Assembly (NCBI GenBank): GCA_942493135.1
Contig: OW818684.1
Coordinates: forward strand, 1,612,001-1,676,000
DNA: 64,000 bases
DNA from: Planctellipticum sp942493135
GTDB taxonomy: Bacteria > Planctomycetota > Planctomycetia > Planctomycetales > Planctomycetaceae
Direction of reading: 5' to 3'
Below are positions 16,230 to 24,713 of this stretch, one piece after another (position 1 is the stretch's first letter; the number at the start of each line of letters is the position of its first letter). Position numbers and translations under genes: made by a program. The notes under the pieces were generated by a model. The model ran no database searches. It was not told the origin of the DNA and worked only from the letters and a program-made list of their open reading frames with translations.

Positions 16230-17003
16230 ATGCGCAAGATGACCAAATGGCTGACCGTATGCAGTGTGGCGGCTCTCGCCGGCGCCTTGTCGATGAATGA
16301 CTTGCAGGCCCAGTGGGGCGGCATCAAGGGGCGGGTGGTTCTGGACGGCGATCTGCCGACCCTCGCGCCGCTGATCGCCAAGGGGGACGCCAGCGCGAAA
16401 GACGCCGCCGTCTGTGCGGTGAACGCCGTTCCCGACGAGACCGCCGTCGTCGATCCGATGACGAAGGGGGTGGCGAACGTGGTGGTCTACCTCCGCAAGA
16501 AGCCGTCCAAGATTCATCCGTCGCTGAAGGATCCGAAAGCGGCGACGGTCCTGTACGATCAGATCGGCTGCAAGTTCGTTCCACACGTGATCGTGGCCCA
16601 GACCACGCAGAAGGTCAAAGTCGTCTCGATGGACGCCGTGGCCCACAACACCCGCGGCACGCCCATCAAGAACATGGGCTTCAACTTCCTGCTCAGCGCC
16701 AACGACCGGACGGGGGTGGAAGTTCCTTTCGCCTCGGGCGAGTCGCTGCCGACGGAAATCCGCTGCGACATTCACCCGTGGATGAAGGGCTACTGGATGA
16801 TCGTGGATCATCCCTACGCCGTGGTGACCGCCGCGGACGGTTCGTTCCAGATCGACAACCTTCCGGCCGGCGAGAACGAGTTCCGCGTCTGGCACGAAGG
16901 GGGCGGCTACGTCGAGAAGTCGCTGGAAGTGAAGGTCGCCGACGGCAAGGTAACCGAGCTGAAGCCGATCAAGGTTTCGGTGGCGAAGCTGCTGGGCAAG
17001 TAA
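16230..17003 (+). CDS. Exported cupredoxin-like protein with complete copper site
   Basis: 257 residues with a signal peptide (WLTVCSVAALAGALSMNDLQ, cleavage after QA), which decides ATG 16230 rather than the upstream frame start. His139 (DAVAHN) and Cys179, His182, Met185 (CDIHPWM) fit a type 1 copper His-Cys-His-Met set. The C-terminal DGSFQIDNLPAGENEFRVWH is a carboxypeptidase-regulatory-like beta sandwich. It is likely a periplasmic electron carrier. The next gene is a paralogue, and a TsdA-like dihaem cytochrome gene converges from the other side, which fits a periplasmic redox role. A strong terminator follows. Confidence 0.8.
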   Translation: MRKMTKWLTVCSVAALAGALSMNDLQAQWGGIKGRVVLDGDLPTLAPLIAKGDASAKDAAVCAVNAVPDETAVVDPMTKGVANVVVYLRKKPSKIHPSLKDPKAATVLYDQIGCKFVPHVIVAQTTQKVKVVSMDAVAHNTRGTPIKNMGFNFLLSANDRTGVEVPFASGESLPTEIRCDIHPWMKGYWMIVDHPYAVVTAADGSFQIDNLPAGENEFRVWHEGGGYVEKSLEVKVADGKVTELKPIKVSVAKLLGK

Positions 17004-17055
17004 CCAGCAGAAGGCTTGAAGCGGAAAGCGGAGAGTCAGAGAAAGACCAGAGCGG

Positions 17056-17086
17056 CCCCGGCGGGAGTGATCCTGCCGGGGTTTTT
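17056..17086 (+). terminator. Rho-independent terminator after the first cupredoxin-like gene
   Basis: Stem CCCCGGC (17056-17062) with GCCGGGG (17075-17081), followed by TTTTT. Confidence 0.88.
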
Positions 17087-17211
17087 CTGTTTTACGGCGG
17101 GCGTGGGGAAAGGGTTTGGCATCCGGGCCGGGATGTGATTCACTGATGTTTTCGGGCCGCCGATGGTGGAGGCTCGAACGTTCCGCCAGTGTCTCCGGAA
17201 AGGAGAGGGCG

Positions 17212-17940
17212 ATGAAGCAGCTGATGGGACTGGCGGCGATTTGCTGGTTGGTCTGCGTACCGACTGAGGCCTTGGCCGGCGATCGCTGGGGAGATCTGCG
17301 TGGCCGGGTGATTGTGGAAGGGACGCCGCCAAAGCTGAAACCGCTGGCCGTCTTGCCCGGAGTTCCCCCGGTCCCGGATGAATCGCTGCTCGTCGACGAG
17401 AAGACGGGAGGACTGCAGAATGTCCTGATCTTCCTGCGACGTGCGCCGCAGACCATTCATCCGGAGCTGGCGCAGCCGCGAGAGAATGAGATTGAGTTCA
17501 AGATTTCGGCGTTTCGCTTTCAACCGCATGTCCTGCTGGTGCGTACGGGGCAGAAGGTTCGAATCTGTATGAAGGATGCAGGAAACTCGGGGCCTTACGG
17601 GACGCCGATCAAGAATAACAAGTTCAATCTCCTGGTCGGGCTCAACAGAGAACAACCGGTGGTGGAATTCACGAAGTCGGAAACGATTCCCTTCGAAGTC
17701 CGCGATGACATTCATCCCTGGATGAAGGCCTCCTGGATGGTGCTGGACCATCCTTACGCGGCGATCACGACGGCTGACGGCAGTTTTGCGATCGACAACC
17801 TGCCCTCCGGCTCGCACGAGTTCCGCGTGTGGCACGAGCGCGCCGGCTGGCTGGAGAAGAGCGGGGCGGTCGACATTACGACCGGGGAAGTCACCGAATG
17901 GACCCTGCGGTATCCGCTGGAGCGATTTTCACCGCAGTGA
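17212..17940 (+). CDS. Cupredoxin-like paralogue lacking copper ligands
   Basis: 242 residues, signal peptide LAAICWLVCVPTEALA. AGGAGAGG at 17200-17207 supports ATG 17212. It aligns along its whole length with the preceding gene product (GTPIKN, DIHPWMK, DHPYA, ADGSF, IDNLPSG, EFRVWH). The copper His is replaced (DAVAHN becomes DAGNSG) and Cys is replaced by Asp165 (CDIHPWM becomes DDIHPWM). Only His168 and Met171 remain, so a normal blue-copper site is not expected. It may be a structural or regulatory homologue. The gene ends five bases before the convergent cytochrome gene. Confidence 0.8.
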   Translation: MKQLMGLAAICWLVCVPTEALAGDRWGDLRGRVIVEGTPPKLKPLAVLPGVPPVPDESLLVDEKTGGLQNVLIFLRRAPQTIHPELAQPRENEIEFKISAFRFQPHVLLVRTGQKVRICMKDAGNSGPYGTPIKNNKFNLLVGLNREQPVVEFTKSETIPFEVRDDIHPWMKASWMVLDHPYAAITTADGSFAIDNLPSGSHEFRVWHERAGWLEKSGAVDITTGEVTEWTLRYPLERFSPQ

Positions 17941-17945
17941 GCGGC

Positions 17946-18791
17946 TCACTCGGGAGACTGTTCTTCGGCGTTGTATTCTCCCAGCCGATCCGCGGGCGGC
18001 AGGTGGTCTTTCAGCACGAACTTCGGCCGCGGATGCGCGTCGACCCAGGCGGCGACGTCCAGCGCCTGTTGCTCGCTGAGGTCGCGATCGTCGGGCGGCA
18101 TGGCGACCTTGAGCCACGCGGCAAGCTTATCGACCTGGGTGAGCCCCGCACCCTGGTTATAGGAACGTTCCCCCCAGACTGGCGGGCCGTCTTCGCCTCC
18201 CTGGCCGTCGTCGGCATGGCAGCTCGCGCATCGGTCCGCGTAGAGAGCTTGTCCACGGCCGGCATCAGCCCGCGCAGCCGGCAACGCGAGGGATGGAACG
18301 CCGCGGGGGCCGAGCGGCCTGTCGGGGTTCATGGCGAGAGATTCGCCGGTCGAGAGCCAGGTGATGTAGGTTGTGACGGCCACGGAAACCTCGCTCCCCA
18401 GGGGCGGTCGGATGCCGTTCATACTCCGCATGAAGCAGTTGAGGACGCGGTCTTCGAGAGTGACGACCCGTTTCTCGCGGGGCGACCAGGCGGGATAGGC
18501 GGTGGCGACCCCGAGAAAGGTTGCCGCCTGCGGGTCCTGCCCGGCCTGCAGGTGACAGGACTGGCAGGTCAGCGCGTTGCCGACGTAGGGCTTCGACAGG
18601 GGGTGCTCGCCGGTTCGTTCGACGATCTCCTGGCCCAGCCGGACGACCGCACCGAGTTTACCCGGCGGCAGCACGCGCTCCGCAGTCGACTTCGGCTCAG
18701 CAGAACGCAGAGTTGTGACCAGCGCGAACGCGGACAGTCCAAGAAGCATCAGGACCATACGGCGAGAGAGGCCGGCGGGATGTCTTGCCAT
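17946..18791 (-). CDS. Dihaem cytochrome c, TsdA-like
   Basis: 281 residues. A signal anchor (RRMVLMLLGLSAFALVTTL) precedes two haem c motifs, CQSCH and CASCH. The surroundings (EDRVLNCFMRSMNG, VTTYITWLSTG, WGERSYNQGAGL, LDVAAWVDAHPRP) match the thiosulfate dehydrogenase (TsdA) family pattern. TsdA oxidises thiosulfate to tetrathionate, or the reverse, in the periplasm. This member could do so or could handle another electron donor. ATG 18791 is chosen to keep the signal peptide short. The two cupredoxin-like proteins encoded next door are possible partners, by inference only. Confidence 0.75.
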   Translation of the reverse strand: MARHPAGLSRRMVLMLLGLSAFALVTTLRSAEPKSTAERVLPPGKLGAVVRLGQEIVERTGEHPLSKPYVGNALTCQSCHLQAGQDPQAATFLGVATAYPAWSPREKRVVTLEDRVLNCFMRSMNGIRPPLGSEVSVAVTTYITWLSTGESLAMNPDRPLGPRGVPSLALPAARADAGRGQALYADRCASCHADDGQGGEDGPPVWGERSYNQGAGLTQVDKLAAWLKVAMPPDDRDLSEQQALDVAAWVDAHPRPKFVLKDHLPPADRLGEYNAEEQSPE

Positions 18792-19139
18792 CTGCGACTG
18801 TCCGTTTGACGGAGGAGGCGGGGACGTTCGACGCCTCCAGTTTATCCCGCTGGGCGGCGACCCGTCCGTGAACTCGCTCACGTTCGCTTCCGCGCAATTT
18901 GGGTTCGACGTTGGTGTGACGTTGGAGCTGCCCAGGGGCTGACTGCGAGAATACCGAGCCCACCCTGCCTCGCAGGCCCTCCATGCTGCCTATTTTAAAA
19001 TTGCGAAGATCGGAGTTTTCGGAAGACTGCGCACGGGTTACACTCTGCGCCAATTCGCGTGGGCCGTGCCAACTCCGATAAACCCCTGAATCGGCGCAGC
19101 CTGTCTGGCTTCGCGCGAAGTTACGGAAAGGATGCCGTT
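18792..19139. other. Divergent intergenic region
   Basis: 348 bases between the divergent cytochrome and YhaO-like genes. A short AT-rich patch (TTTTAAAATTGCGAAG, about 18994-19009) is the only promoter-like stretch. No ORF or repeat is supported. Confidence 0.4.
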
Positions 19140-20417
19140 GTGCCGTTTCGGCCCCTCCGTTTTTTTCATGCCGCCAGTCTCCATCTTGACGCTCCGCTCC
19201 GCGATGTCGCGGGGCTGAAAGACGACGTGCGCGAACTCGTCGGCACAGCGACGCTGACCGCGTTCCGGCGACTCGTCGACGCCGCGATTGAGCGGCAGGT
19301 CGACGCCGTCCTGCTGACGGGCAATACCTTCGATTCGTCGGTCGGCAGTCTGACTGCGGAAGTGGCGTTGCGGCAGGGTCTGGAGCAGCTCGACGCCGCC
19401 GACATTCCCGTCTTCGCGACGCCGGGTCCGCAGGATCCCGCCGCGGCGTGGGATGAGATCCCCGGTCTGCCCGAGAACCTGACCTTGTTCTCCTCCGCCG
19501 GTGAAGACGCCGTCGATCTGACCGATGGAGGGAAGCTGCTGGCGACGATCTGGCCGGTGGCCTGGCACAGTTCCGTTCATCCGCCGGAACTCGACCGGCT
19601 GATGGCGGGGAAGCTGGCCAAACCCGAGACGCGTCCCTATTCGATCGGTCTGCTGATGGCCGATCCGACGCGGGAAAACAGCCCGAACCGCCCGTGGAGC
19701 GGGACCGCGTTCGCTTCGCTCAACTACCTGGCGGGGGCCGACTGGGCCGGGGATGGCGCGTGGCCGCTGACCGAGGCGGTCATCGGGCGCCCGGCCGGTC
19801 CGCAGGGGTTGTCGCAGCGCGAGACCGGCAGCCGGGGAGGCATTCTGATTGAAGCTGACGAAGAAGGTCACAGCCGGACGACGCTGGTGCCGCTCGCACC
19901 CGTTCGCTGGGAACGGCTGGTCGTCGAGCTGACGGGAATTCGCGATGAGAACGAATTACTGGAGCGGATGATCGGCGTGCTGGACCAGATTCCGCGGCAG
20001 GTTGGCGAACAGGTTCGGATGATCGAATGGTCGTTCCGGGCGGCTCCCGAACGGGATCTCCATTTGGAAGAGGAACGCGTGGCGGCGACGGTCGCCAACA
20101 GCCTGACCGGACTGACCGACGAGGCGAAGGGACTGCGGTACGTTCATCGTGTCCTCCCCTCGGGGCCGGAATCGGGACTGCCGACGCAGCGCCAGGCGGA
20201 GCTGTGGAAGGAGTTCGAAGCCTCGCTGCAGCGACTTCCCGCCGTCGAACCGGCTCTGCTGCGCCAGATGCTCTCGGAACTGCAGTTTCCGGATGCGAAC
20301 GTCGCCGGTCGGATAGAACGCTGGCTGGATCGGCTGGACGCCGTCGAGGTGTCGTCGCAGGCCCGACGGCTCGGCTGGCGCTGGTTTGCCGGTGCGCTCG
20401 GAGGGGAGCCGCGATGA
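19140..20417 (+). CDS. YhaO/SbcD-like metallophosphoesterase-fold protein with lost metal ligands
   Basis: 425 residues from GTG 19140, preceded by GGAAAGGA. An ATG 27 codons upstream lacks similarity. The order of elements is that of SbcD/YhaO nucleases, but each metal motif is altered. ADLHLD is ASLHLD, the GD motif is TGN (VLLTGNTFD), GNHD is GPQD (TPGPQDP), the HG motif is absent (SIGLLMADP), and GHxH is GADW (NYLAGADWAG). The C-terminal capping part (RWERLVVELTGIRDENELLE onward) is kept. A nuclease activity is therefore unlikely. It overlaps the next gene by ATGA, so the two are translationally coupled and probably form a complex. Confidence 0.75.
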   Translation: MPFRPLRFFHAASLHLDAPLRDVAGLKDDVRELVGTATLTAFRRLVDAAIERQVDAVLLTGNTFDSSVGSLTAEVALRQGLEQLDAADIPVFATPGPQDPAAAWDEIPGLPENLTLFSSAGEDAVDLTDGGKLLATIWPVAWHSSVHPPELDRLMAGKLAKPETRPYSIGLLMADPTRENSPNRPWSGTAFASLNYLAGADWAGDGAWPLTEAVIGRPAGPQGLSQRETGSRGGILIEADEEGHSRTTLVPLAPVRWERLVVELTGIRDENELLERMIGVLDQIPRQVGEQVRMIEWSFRAAPERDLHLEEERVAATVANSLTGLTDEAKGLRYVHRVLPSGPESGLPTQRQAELWKEFEASLQRLPAVEPALLRQMLSELQFPDANVAGRIERWLDRLDAVEVSSQARRLGWRWFAGALGGEPR

Positions 20418-23400
20418 AGCTCACCGGGCTGGAGATCGAAAACTACGGCGTCTGGCAGCACTTCCGGCAGTCGCTGCATCCCTCGGGGCTGACGGTTTTC
20501 TATGGCCCCAACGAGGCCGGAAAAACCACCCTGCTGCGTTTCATGCGGGGCGTGCTTTACGGCTTTCGCAACGACGACCGGCCGGGGCTCCGGCGGCGGT
20601 TCAAGCCCGGCCCGCGGAGCGGGTTCCTGCGGCTGGAGCACAACCAGACGCCCTACGAACTGCATCGCAGCAGCCCGGGTGAAGAGCCCGGCGCGCTTTC
20701 CGTCGCTGGAGTCGAACCTGGCCCTCGGACGGAGAGTCTGCTGCAGGAGATTCTCCACGGCGCCGACGAGAAGCTGTTTGAGTCGGTCTTCGCCGTCGGC
20801 CTGATGGAGCTGCAGCAGTTTGCGACGCTGACCGAAGACGAGGTCGCCCGGCACCTGTATGCGATGACGCTTGGTCCGCAGGGCCAGCTTTTGATGAATC
20901 TCCCCGACCGGATCGAAGGAGAACGGCGGGCGCTGATCGATCCGAAGACGCTCGGCGGCCGGGTGACTGCGCTGCTCAAGCGTCGCGAAGATCTCGTGCA
21001 GCAGACGTCCTCCGGGCGTAAGCAGCGGGACCGGCATCGAGAGTTGCTCCGCCAGCGGGGCGATCTGGAAACGAAGATCGCGCGGGAGCGGTCCGAGCAT
21101 GCCCGGCTGCAGCAGCATCAGCGCGGGCTGCAGTTCATGGAGCGGATCTATCAGCCGTGGCAGCTCGTGCGCGAGTTGCAGCGGGAGCTCGATTCGCTTC
21201 CCGACTTGCGCGGCTTCCCCGCGGATGGTCTGCAGCGGCTCGACCGGCTGGAAACCGATCTGGCGAATGCGACAAGAACCCGCGAGCGATTGCTCCAGGA
21301 AGCCCGCGAGCAGGCTGATCGCGTCCAGGCCATCGGCCGCGATCCTGAAATCCGCAAATTCGGCGGGGCGATCGCGTTTCTCTGCGAACAGCGTCCGTTC
21401 ATTCGCGAATCCGACGAACAGGTGACCGAGCAGACCGCCCGACTCGACAGTTCCGACGCGGCGCTCCAGCAGATGCTGGCCGAATTGGGGCCGACGTGGA
21501 CCGTCGAGCGGCTGGACGCCGTGCAGGATTCGCCCGAGGCCCAGGCGACGCTGGTGACCGAATCGCGGATCTATCAGCACGCGGTGGTCGGGACTCGCCG
21601 GCGGCAGAAACGGTACAAACGCCAGGCGGCCGCGTGCCAGGACCGCGAGCTGTCACTGCGGACGGAATTGATGGACCTCGGTGTTCACGGCGATTCGCTC
21701 GACGAGCCGCTGGAAGTCGCCCACGAACGGCTCGAACAGCTCGTCGACCTCGGCAAGCAGCAGTTGCGGCTCGCGGAGCTCAAGCACCGCAGCGACGCGA
21801 TTGACGAACAGCTCGAAACCTTCCGCGACCGGATGGGACTTCCCGACTGGGTTTACGGCGTGCTGGTGCTGTTCGGCCTGGCTGGTGTCGGGCTGGTGGT
21901 AACGGGGCTGACCGCCTCGGTCACTCACGGCTGGATCGTCGGCCTGATCTATATCGTGCTGGCGGTGCTGGCGACGAGCATCACCTGGGCCATCAAGAGC
22001 CATTACGACGGCGAAATGCAGGACGCGGTGAACGACCTGCGGGAACAGCGGCGGACGAACGAGTCACGGATCCGCTCGGTGGAAGCGCAGATCCGGGAGA
22101 TCATCGAAAGCTGCGACCTGACGCCGCAGCGTCAGACTGAAGAACGCCTGGTCGACGCCACGGACGGCGAGCTGATTTCGCAGGCGGCCCGGCGGCTGGC
22201 AAGCCTGGAACAGGCCCAGCAGGAATACAAGCGGATTCAGGAGGTTCGGCGGCAGCTCAGCGCGGTTCGCGGTCGGCTGCAGTTGCAGCAGCGCGAGCTG
22301 GCCGGTTCCCGGCAGCGCTGGTGCCAGACGTTGAAGGGGCTGGGGCTCGATGAAACCGTCGACATCGCCGCGGCGTTCCGGCATCGCGAGAAGGTGGCCG
22401 AGGCCCGCGAACAACGCCGCGTCAGCCTGGCGATCCGGGAAGAACTGCATCGCTCTCGGCAGTCGTGGGACCGCTTCCGCCGTCAGACGGAAACGCTCGG
22501 CCGGCGGATGGCCGATGCGACCACGGACTACACCAAACCGCTGGCGCTCGTCGAACGCTGGGAACGGGAGCTGCGGACGGCTCAGGAGAATCGTCAAGAA
22601 CGCAAACGGCTGATCAAGGAGCAGCAGGCCCGCCGGCAGGAAGCGGGGGACTGGCAGCGGCGGATCGACAAATTCGAAGAAGAGACGGAAGCCCTGCTGG
22701 CGCTGGCTTCGGCGACCGATCGGAAGCACCTGGAACAGCGGCTGGCGCAGCGCGACCGCCGGAAGCAGGTCGAAGTCCTGCTCGAACAGGCCAACCGCGA
22801 GCTGACGACGGCGGCCCAGTCCGATGCCGACATGGCCATTGTCGAAGACGACCTGGCCCGCTTCCGCCCGCAGAACAACAAGGAGGAGCTCAAGCGATCC
22901 AAGCAAGAGCTGGAAGAGGTCGAGCTGACGCTGCAGGATCTCTTCGAACAGCTTGGCACCGTGAAGCAGGAACTGAAGACGCTGGAAGCCGATCGCAGCA
23001 GCAGCCGGACGCGGCAGGAGCTGGCGCTGGTCGAGCAGGAACTGGCCGAGAGCCTGACCCGCTGGTCGGCGGCCTCGCTGGTCGGCGAAGCGGTCGAAGA
23101 CGTCGGCGAACGGTTCGAGAAGCTCAACCAGCCCGAAATGCTCGCCGCCGCCGTCCCGTTCCTGAAACGGCTGACCTGCGGCAAGTATCATCGGCTGTGG
23201 GCGCCGCTCGGCCGGCGGCACATCTATGTGGAAGACGACCAGGGGCATTCGTTCCCGGCGGAGATGCTCAGCGGCGGCACCCGCGAGCAACTCTTCCTGT
23301 CGATCCGCCTGGCGATGGTCCGGGCCTTTTCGCGACAGGGGCTCGAACTGCCCATGATTCTCGACGACGTGACGGTCAACTTTGACGAGACCCGAGCGCA

Positions 23401-23566
23401 GGCGGCGGCGGAAACGCTGGTCGACTTCGTCCGGGACGGCCAGCAGCTCATCGTCTTCACGAGCCACCAGTTCTTCGCGACGATGTTCCAGTCGTACGGC
23501 ATCGAGCCGGTCTACCTGCCGTCGCGGAATACGCCGGAGCCGACGGAAGAACGGCTGGCGGGGTGA
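20414..23566 (+). CDS. YhaN-like SMC/Rad50-type ATPase with central membrane hairpin
   Basis: 1050 residues. Walker A GPNEAGKTT at 31-39. Long coiled coils (about 190-470 and 540-900) are interrupted by two hydrophobic segments (about 478-501 and 503-525). ABC signature LSGGTREQ is at about 951, Walker B MILDD at about 980, H-loop FTSHQ near 1014. This is the AAA_27/YhaN family, which partners YhaO in Firmicutes and acts in DNA-end metabolism. Here the ATPase looks intact while the partner nuclease looks dead. The membrane hairpin would tether the coiled coil. ATG 20414 overlaps the upstream stop. Confidence 0.85.
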   Translation: MKLTGLEIENYGVWQHFRQSLHPSGLTVFYGPNEAGKTTLLRFMRGVLYGFRNDDRPGLRRRFKPGPRSGFLRLEHNQTPYELHRSSPGEEPGALSVAGVEPGPRTESLLQEILHGADEKLFESVFAVGLMELQQFATLTEDEVARHLYAMTLGPQGQLLMNLPDRIEGERRALIDPKTLGGRVTALLKRREDLVQQTSSGRKQRDRHRELLRQRGDLETKIARERSEHARLQQHQRGLQFMERIYQPWQLVRELQRELDSLPDLRGFPADGLQRLDRLETDLANATRTRERLLQEAREQADRVQAIGRDPEIRKFGGAIAFLCEQRPFIRESDEQVTEQTARLDSSDAALQQMLAELGPTWTVERLDAVQDSPEAQATLVTESRIYQHAVVGTRRRQKRYKRQAAACQDRELSLRTELMDLGVHGDSLDEPLEVAHERLEQLVDLGKQQLRLAELKHRSDAIDEQLETFRDRMGLPDWVYGVLVLFGLAGVGLVVTGLTASVTHGWIVGLIYIVLAVLATSITWAIKSHYDGEMQDAVNDLREQRRTNESRIRSVEAQIREIIESCDLTPQRQTEERLVDATDGELISQAARRLASLEQAQQEYKRIQEVRRQLSAVRGRLQLQQRELAGSRQRWCQTLKGLGLDETVDIAAAFRHREKVAEAREQRRVSLAIREELHRSRQSWDRFRRQTETLGRRMADATTDYTKPLALVERWERELRTAQENRQERKRLIKEQQARRQEAGDWQRRIDKFEEETEALLALASATDRKHLEQRLAQRDRRKQVEVLLEQANRELTTAAQSDADMAIVEDDLARFRPQNNKEELKRSKQELEEVELTLQDLFEQLGTVKQELKTLEADRSSSRTRQELALVEQELAESLTRWSAASLVGEAVEDVGERFEKLNQPEMLAAAVPFLKRLTCGKYHRLWAPLGRRHIYVEDDQGHSFPAEMLSGGTREQLFLSIRLAMVRAFSRQGLELPMILDDVTVNFDETRAQAAAETLVDFVRDGQQLIVFTSHQFFATMFQSYGIEPVYLPSRNTPEPTEERLAG

Positions 23567-23583
23567 GAAAATACGAAGAAGGA

Positions 23584-23777
23584 TTCACCGCGGAGGCGCG
23601 GAGGACGCGGAGAAATGTCTGAGCAGAAAAGAGAATCCGGAGAGTGAAAATTGAGTAGTGAGTAGTGCAAATTGATCGAGGTGCATTTCACTTTGCACTT
23701 CTCAATCATCACTACTCACTTTTCACTTTCCGGATCTTCTCAGTCTTCGCGTCCTCCGTGTCTCCGCGGTAAAATTC
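23584..23777. repeat. Composite imperfect palindrome P2
   Basis: The left arm has TTCACCGCGGAGGCGCGGAG, GAGAATCCGGAGAGTGAAAA and TTGAGTAGTGAGTAGTG. The right arm has the complements in mirrored order (CATCACTACTCACTTTTCAC, TTTCCGGATCTTCTCAG, GTCCTCCGTGTCTCCGCGGT). It is about 190 bases long, directly 3' of the ATPase gene, and could terminate its transcript. Confidence 0.8.
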
Positions 23778-23863
23778 TCTTGGAAATTCTCCAGAACGGG
23801 CTTGACGGCCTGCCGCTACCAGAGTTCCAACTTCAGTGGGGTTTCTTCCACTGGAGACGTTCC

Positions 23864-24436
23864 ATGCGGCGGGACGAACTGCTCAATGCGCTGATCCGCG
23901 ATCGCGGGCTGACTTCCTATCTCGAAATCGGCTGCCACCAGAACGCCACGTTCCGCGCGGTCGAATGTGCGGAAAAGGTCGGCGTCGATCCGCTTCGCGG
24001 CGGCACGCTGCGACTGACGTCGGACGCGTTCTTTTCCCAGAACGAACGCACATTCGACCTGATCTTTATCGACGGCCGGCACACGTTTGCGCAATCGCTG
24101 TGCGACGTCTGTAACAGCCTGGGGGTGCTGAATCCACGCGGCGCGATCGTCCTGCATGACTGCCTGCCGAAAACGGAGATGCAGCAGATGCCGACTCCAC
24201 AGCCGCGGATCTGGACGGGCGAAGTCTGGAAGACGCTGGCGGTGGTCCGGACGTGGCCCCACGTGAATGCGGCGGTCCTCGACGACGACTGGGGCCTGGG
24301 AGTGATTCTGCCGCGGCCGAACACCGACCGGCTGCGCATCCTGCCGGAACTGAGCTGGGAGACCTACCGGGACCGAGGGAGGGCGCTGCTGCGGGTGGTG
24401 GATGATGTTGGGATGGCGGTGTTTTTGAAGGAGTGA
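23864..24436 (+). CDS. Class I SAM-dependent methyltransferase-like protein
   Basis: 190 residues. LTSYLEIGCHQNATFRAV is a motif I-like glycine loop, VGVDPLRGGTLRLT the second-strand acidic region, and TFDLIFIDGRHTFAQSLCDV motif IV. This pattern fits the small Methyltransf_24-type group often found near polysaccharide or surface-modification genes. The substrate is unknown. ATG 23864 is preceded by GGAG at about 23853. The gene stands alone between repeat-filled gaps. Confidence 0.72.
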   Translation: MRRDELLNALIRDRGLTSYLEIGCHQNATFRAVECAEKVGVDPLRGGTLRLTSDAFFSQNERTFDLIFIDGRHTFAQSLCDVCNSLGVLNPRGAIVLHDCLPKTEMQQMPTPQPRIWTGEVWKTLAVVRTWPHVNAAVLDDDWGLGVILPRPNTDRLRILPELSWETYRDRGRALLRVVDDVGMAVFLKE

Positions 24437-24713
24437 AGGGAAGCAGTACAAATTGAAACAAGCAGAATGAAAAGTGCAAAGTGAGGCAGGGCGATTCGCT
24501 GAGTCTCCGCCTGACGATGCGCTGGCCGCCTGTTGCGTTCTGCCTTCCAACCCCGAAAGGGGTTGAAGAAGGTAGCCGGGGGTTGAGGAGCAGAGCGACG
24601 ACACCCCAGGAATCGGGTCGCCCAGGCCACCGACCCCGGCAGGGGTCGCACTCCTCAATCGCGACACTCCTCTAAAACGGCAGCGAACTGGACATCCTTT
24701 CGCCGGCGGCCGT
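24437..24713. repeat. Repeat-filled gap with dispersed hairpin element
   Basis: 24440-24482 is an AAGTGCAAAGTGAGG-type word repeat. 24528-24668 has AACCCCGAAAGGGGTTGAAG, GTAGCCGGGGGTTGAGGAGC and CGACCCCGGCAGGGGTCGCA. The two short hairpins flank a GTTGAGGAGCAGAGCGACGA core. I recall this layout as a dispersed element in planctomycete-like genomes. Only one copy lies in this window. Confidence 0.5.

Noticed and set aside
17540..17580. GGTTCGAATC as a tRNA T-arm
   Set aside because: It lies inside the cupredoxin-like coding region with no acceptor stem or anticodon arm around it.
20027..20413. N-terminal extension of the YhaN-like ORF
   Set aside because: It lies wholly inside the YhaO-like gene in another frame and precedes the normal MKLTGLEIENYG start.
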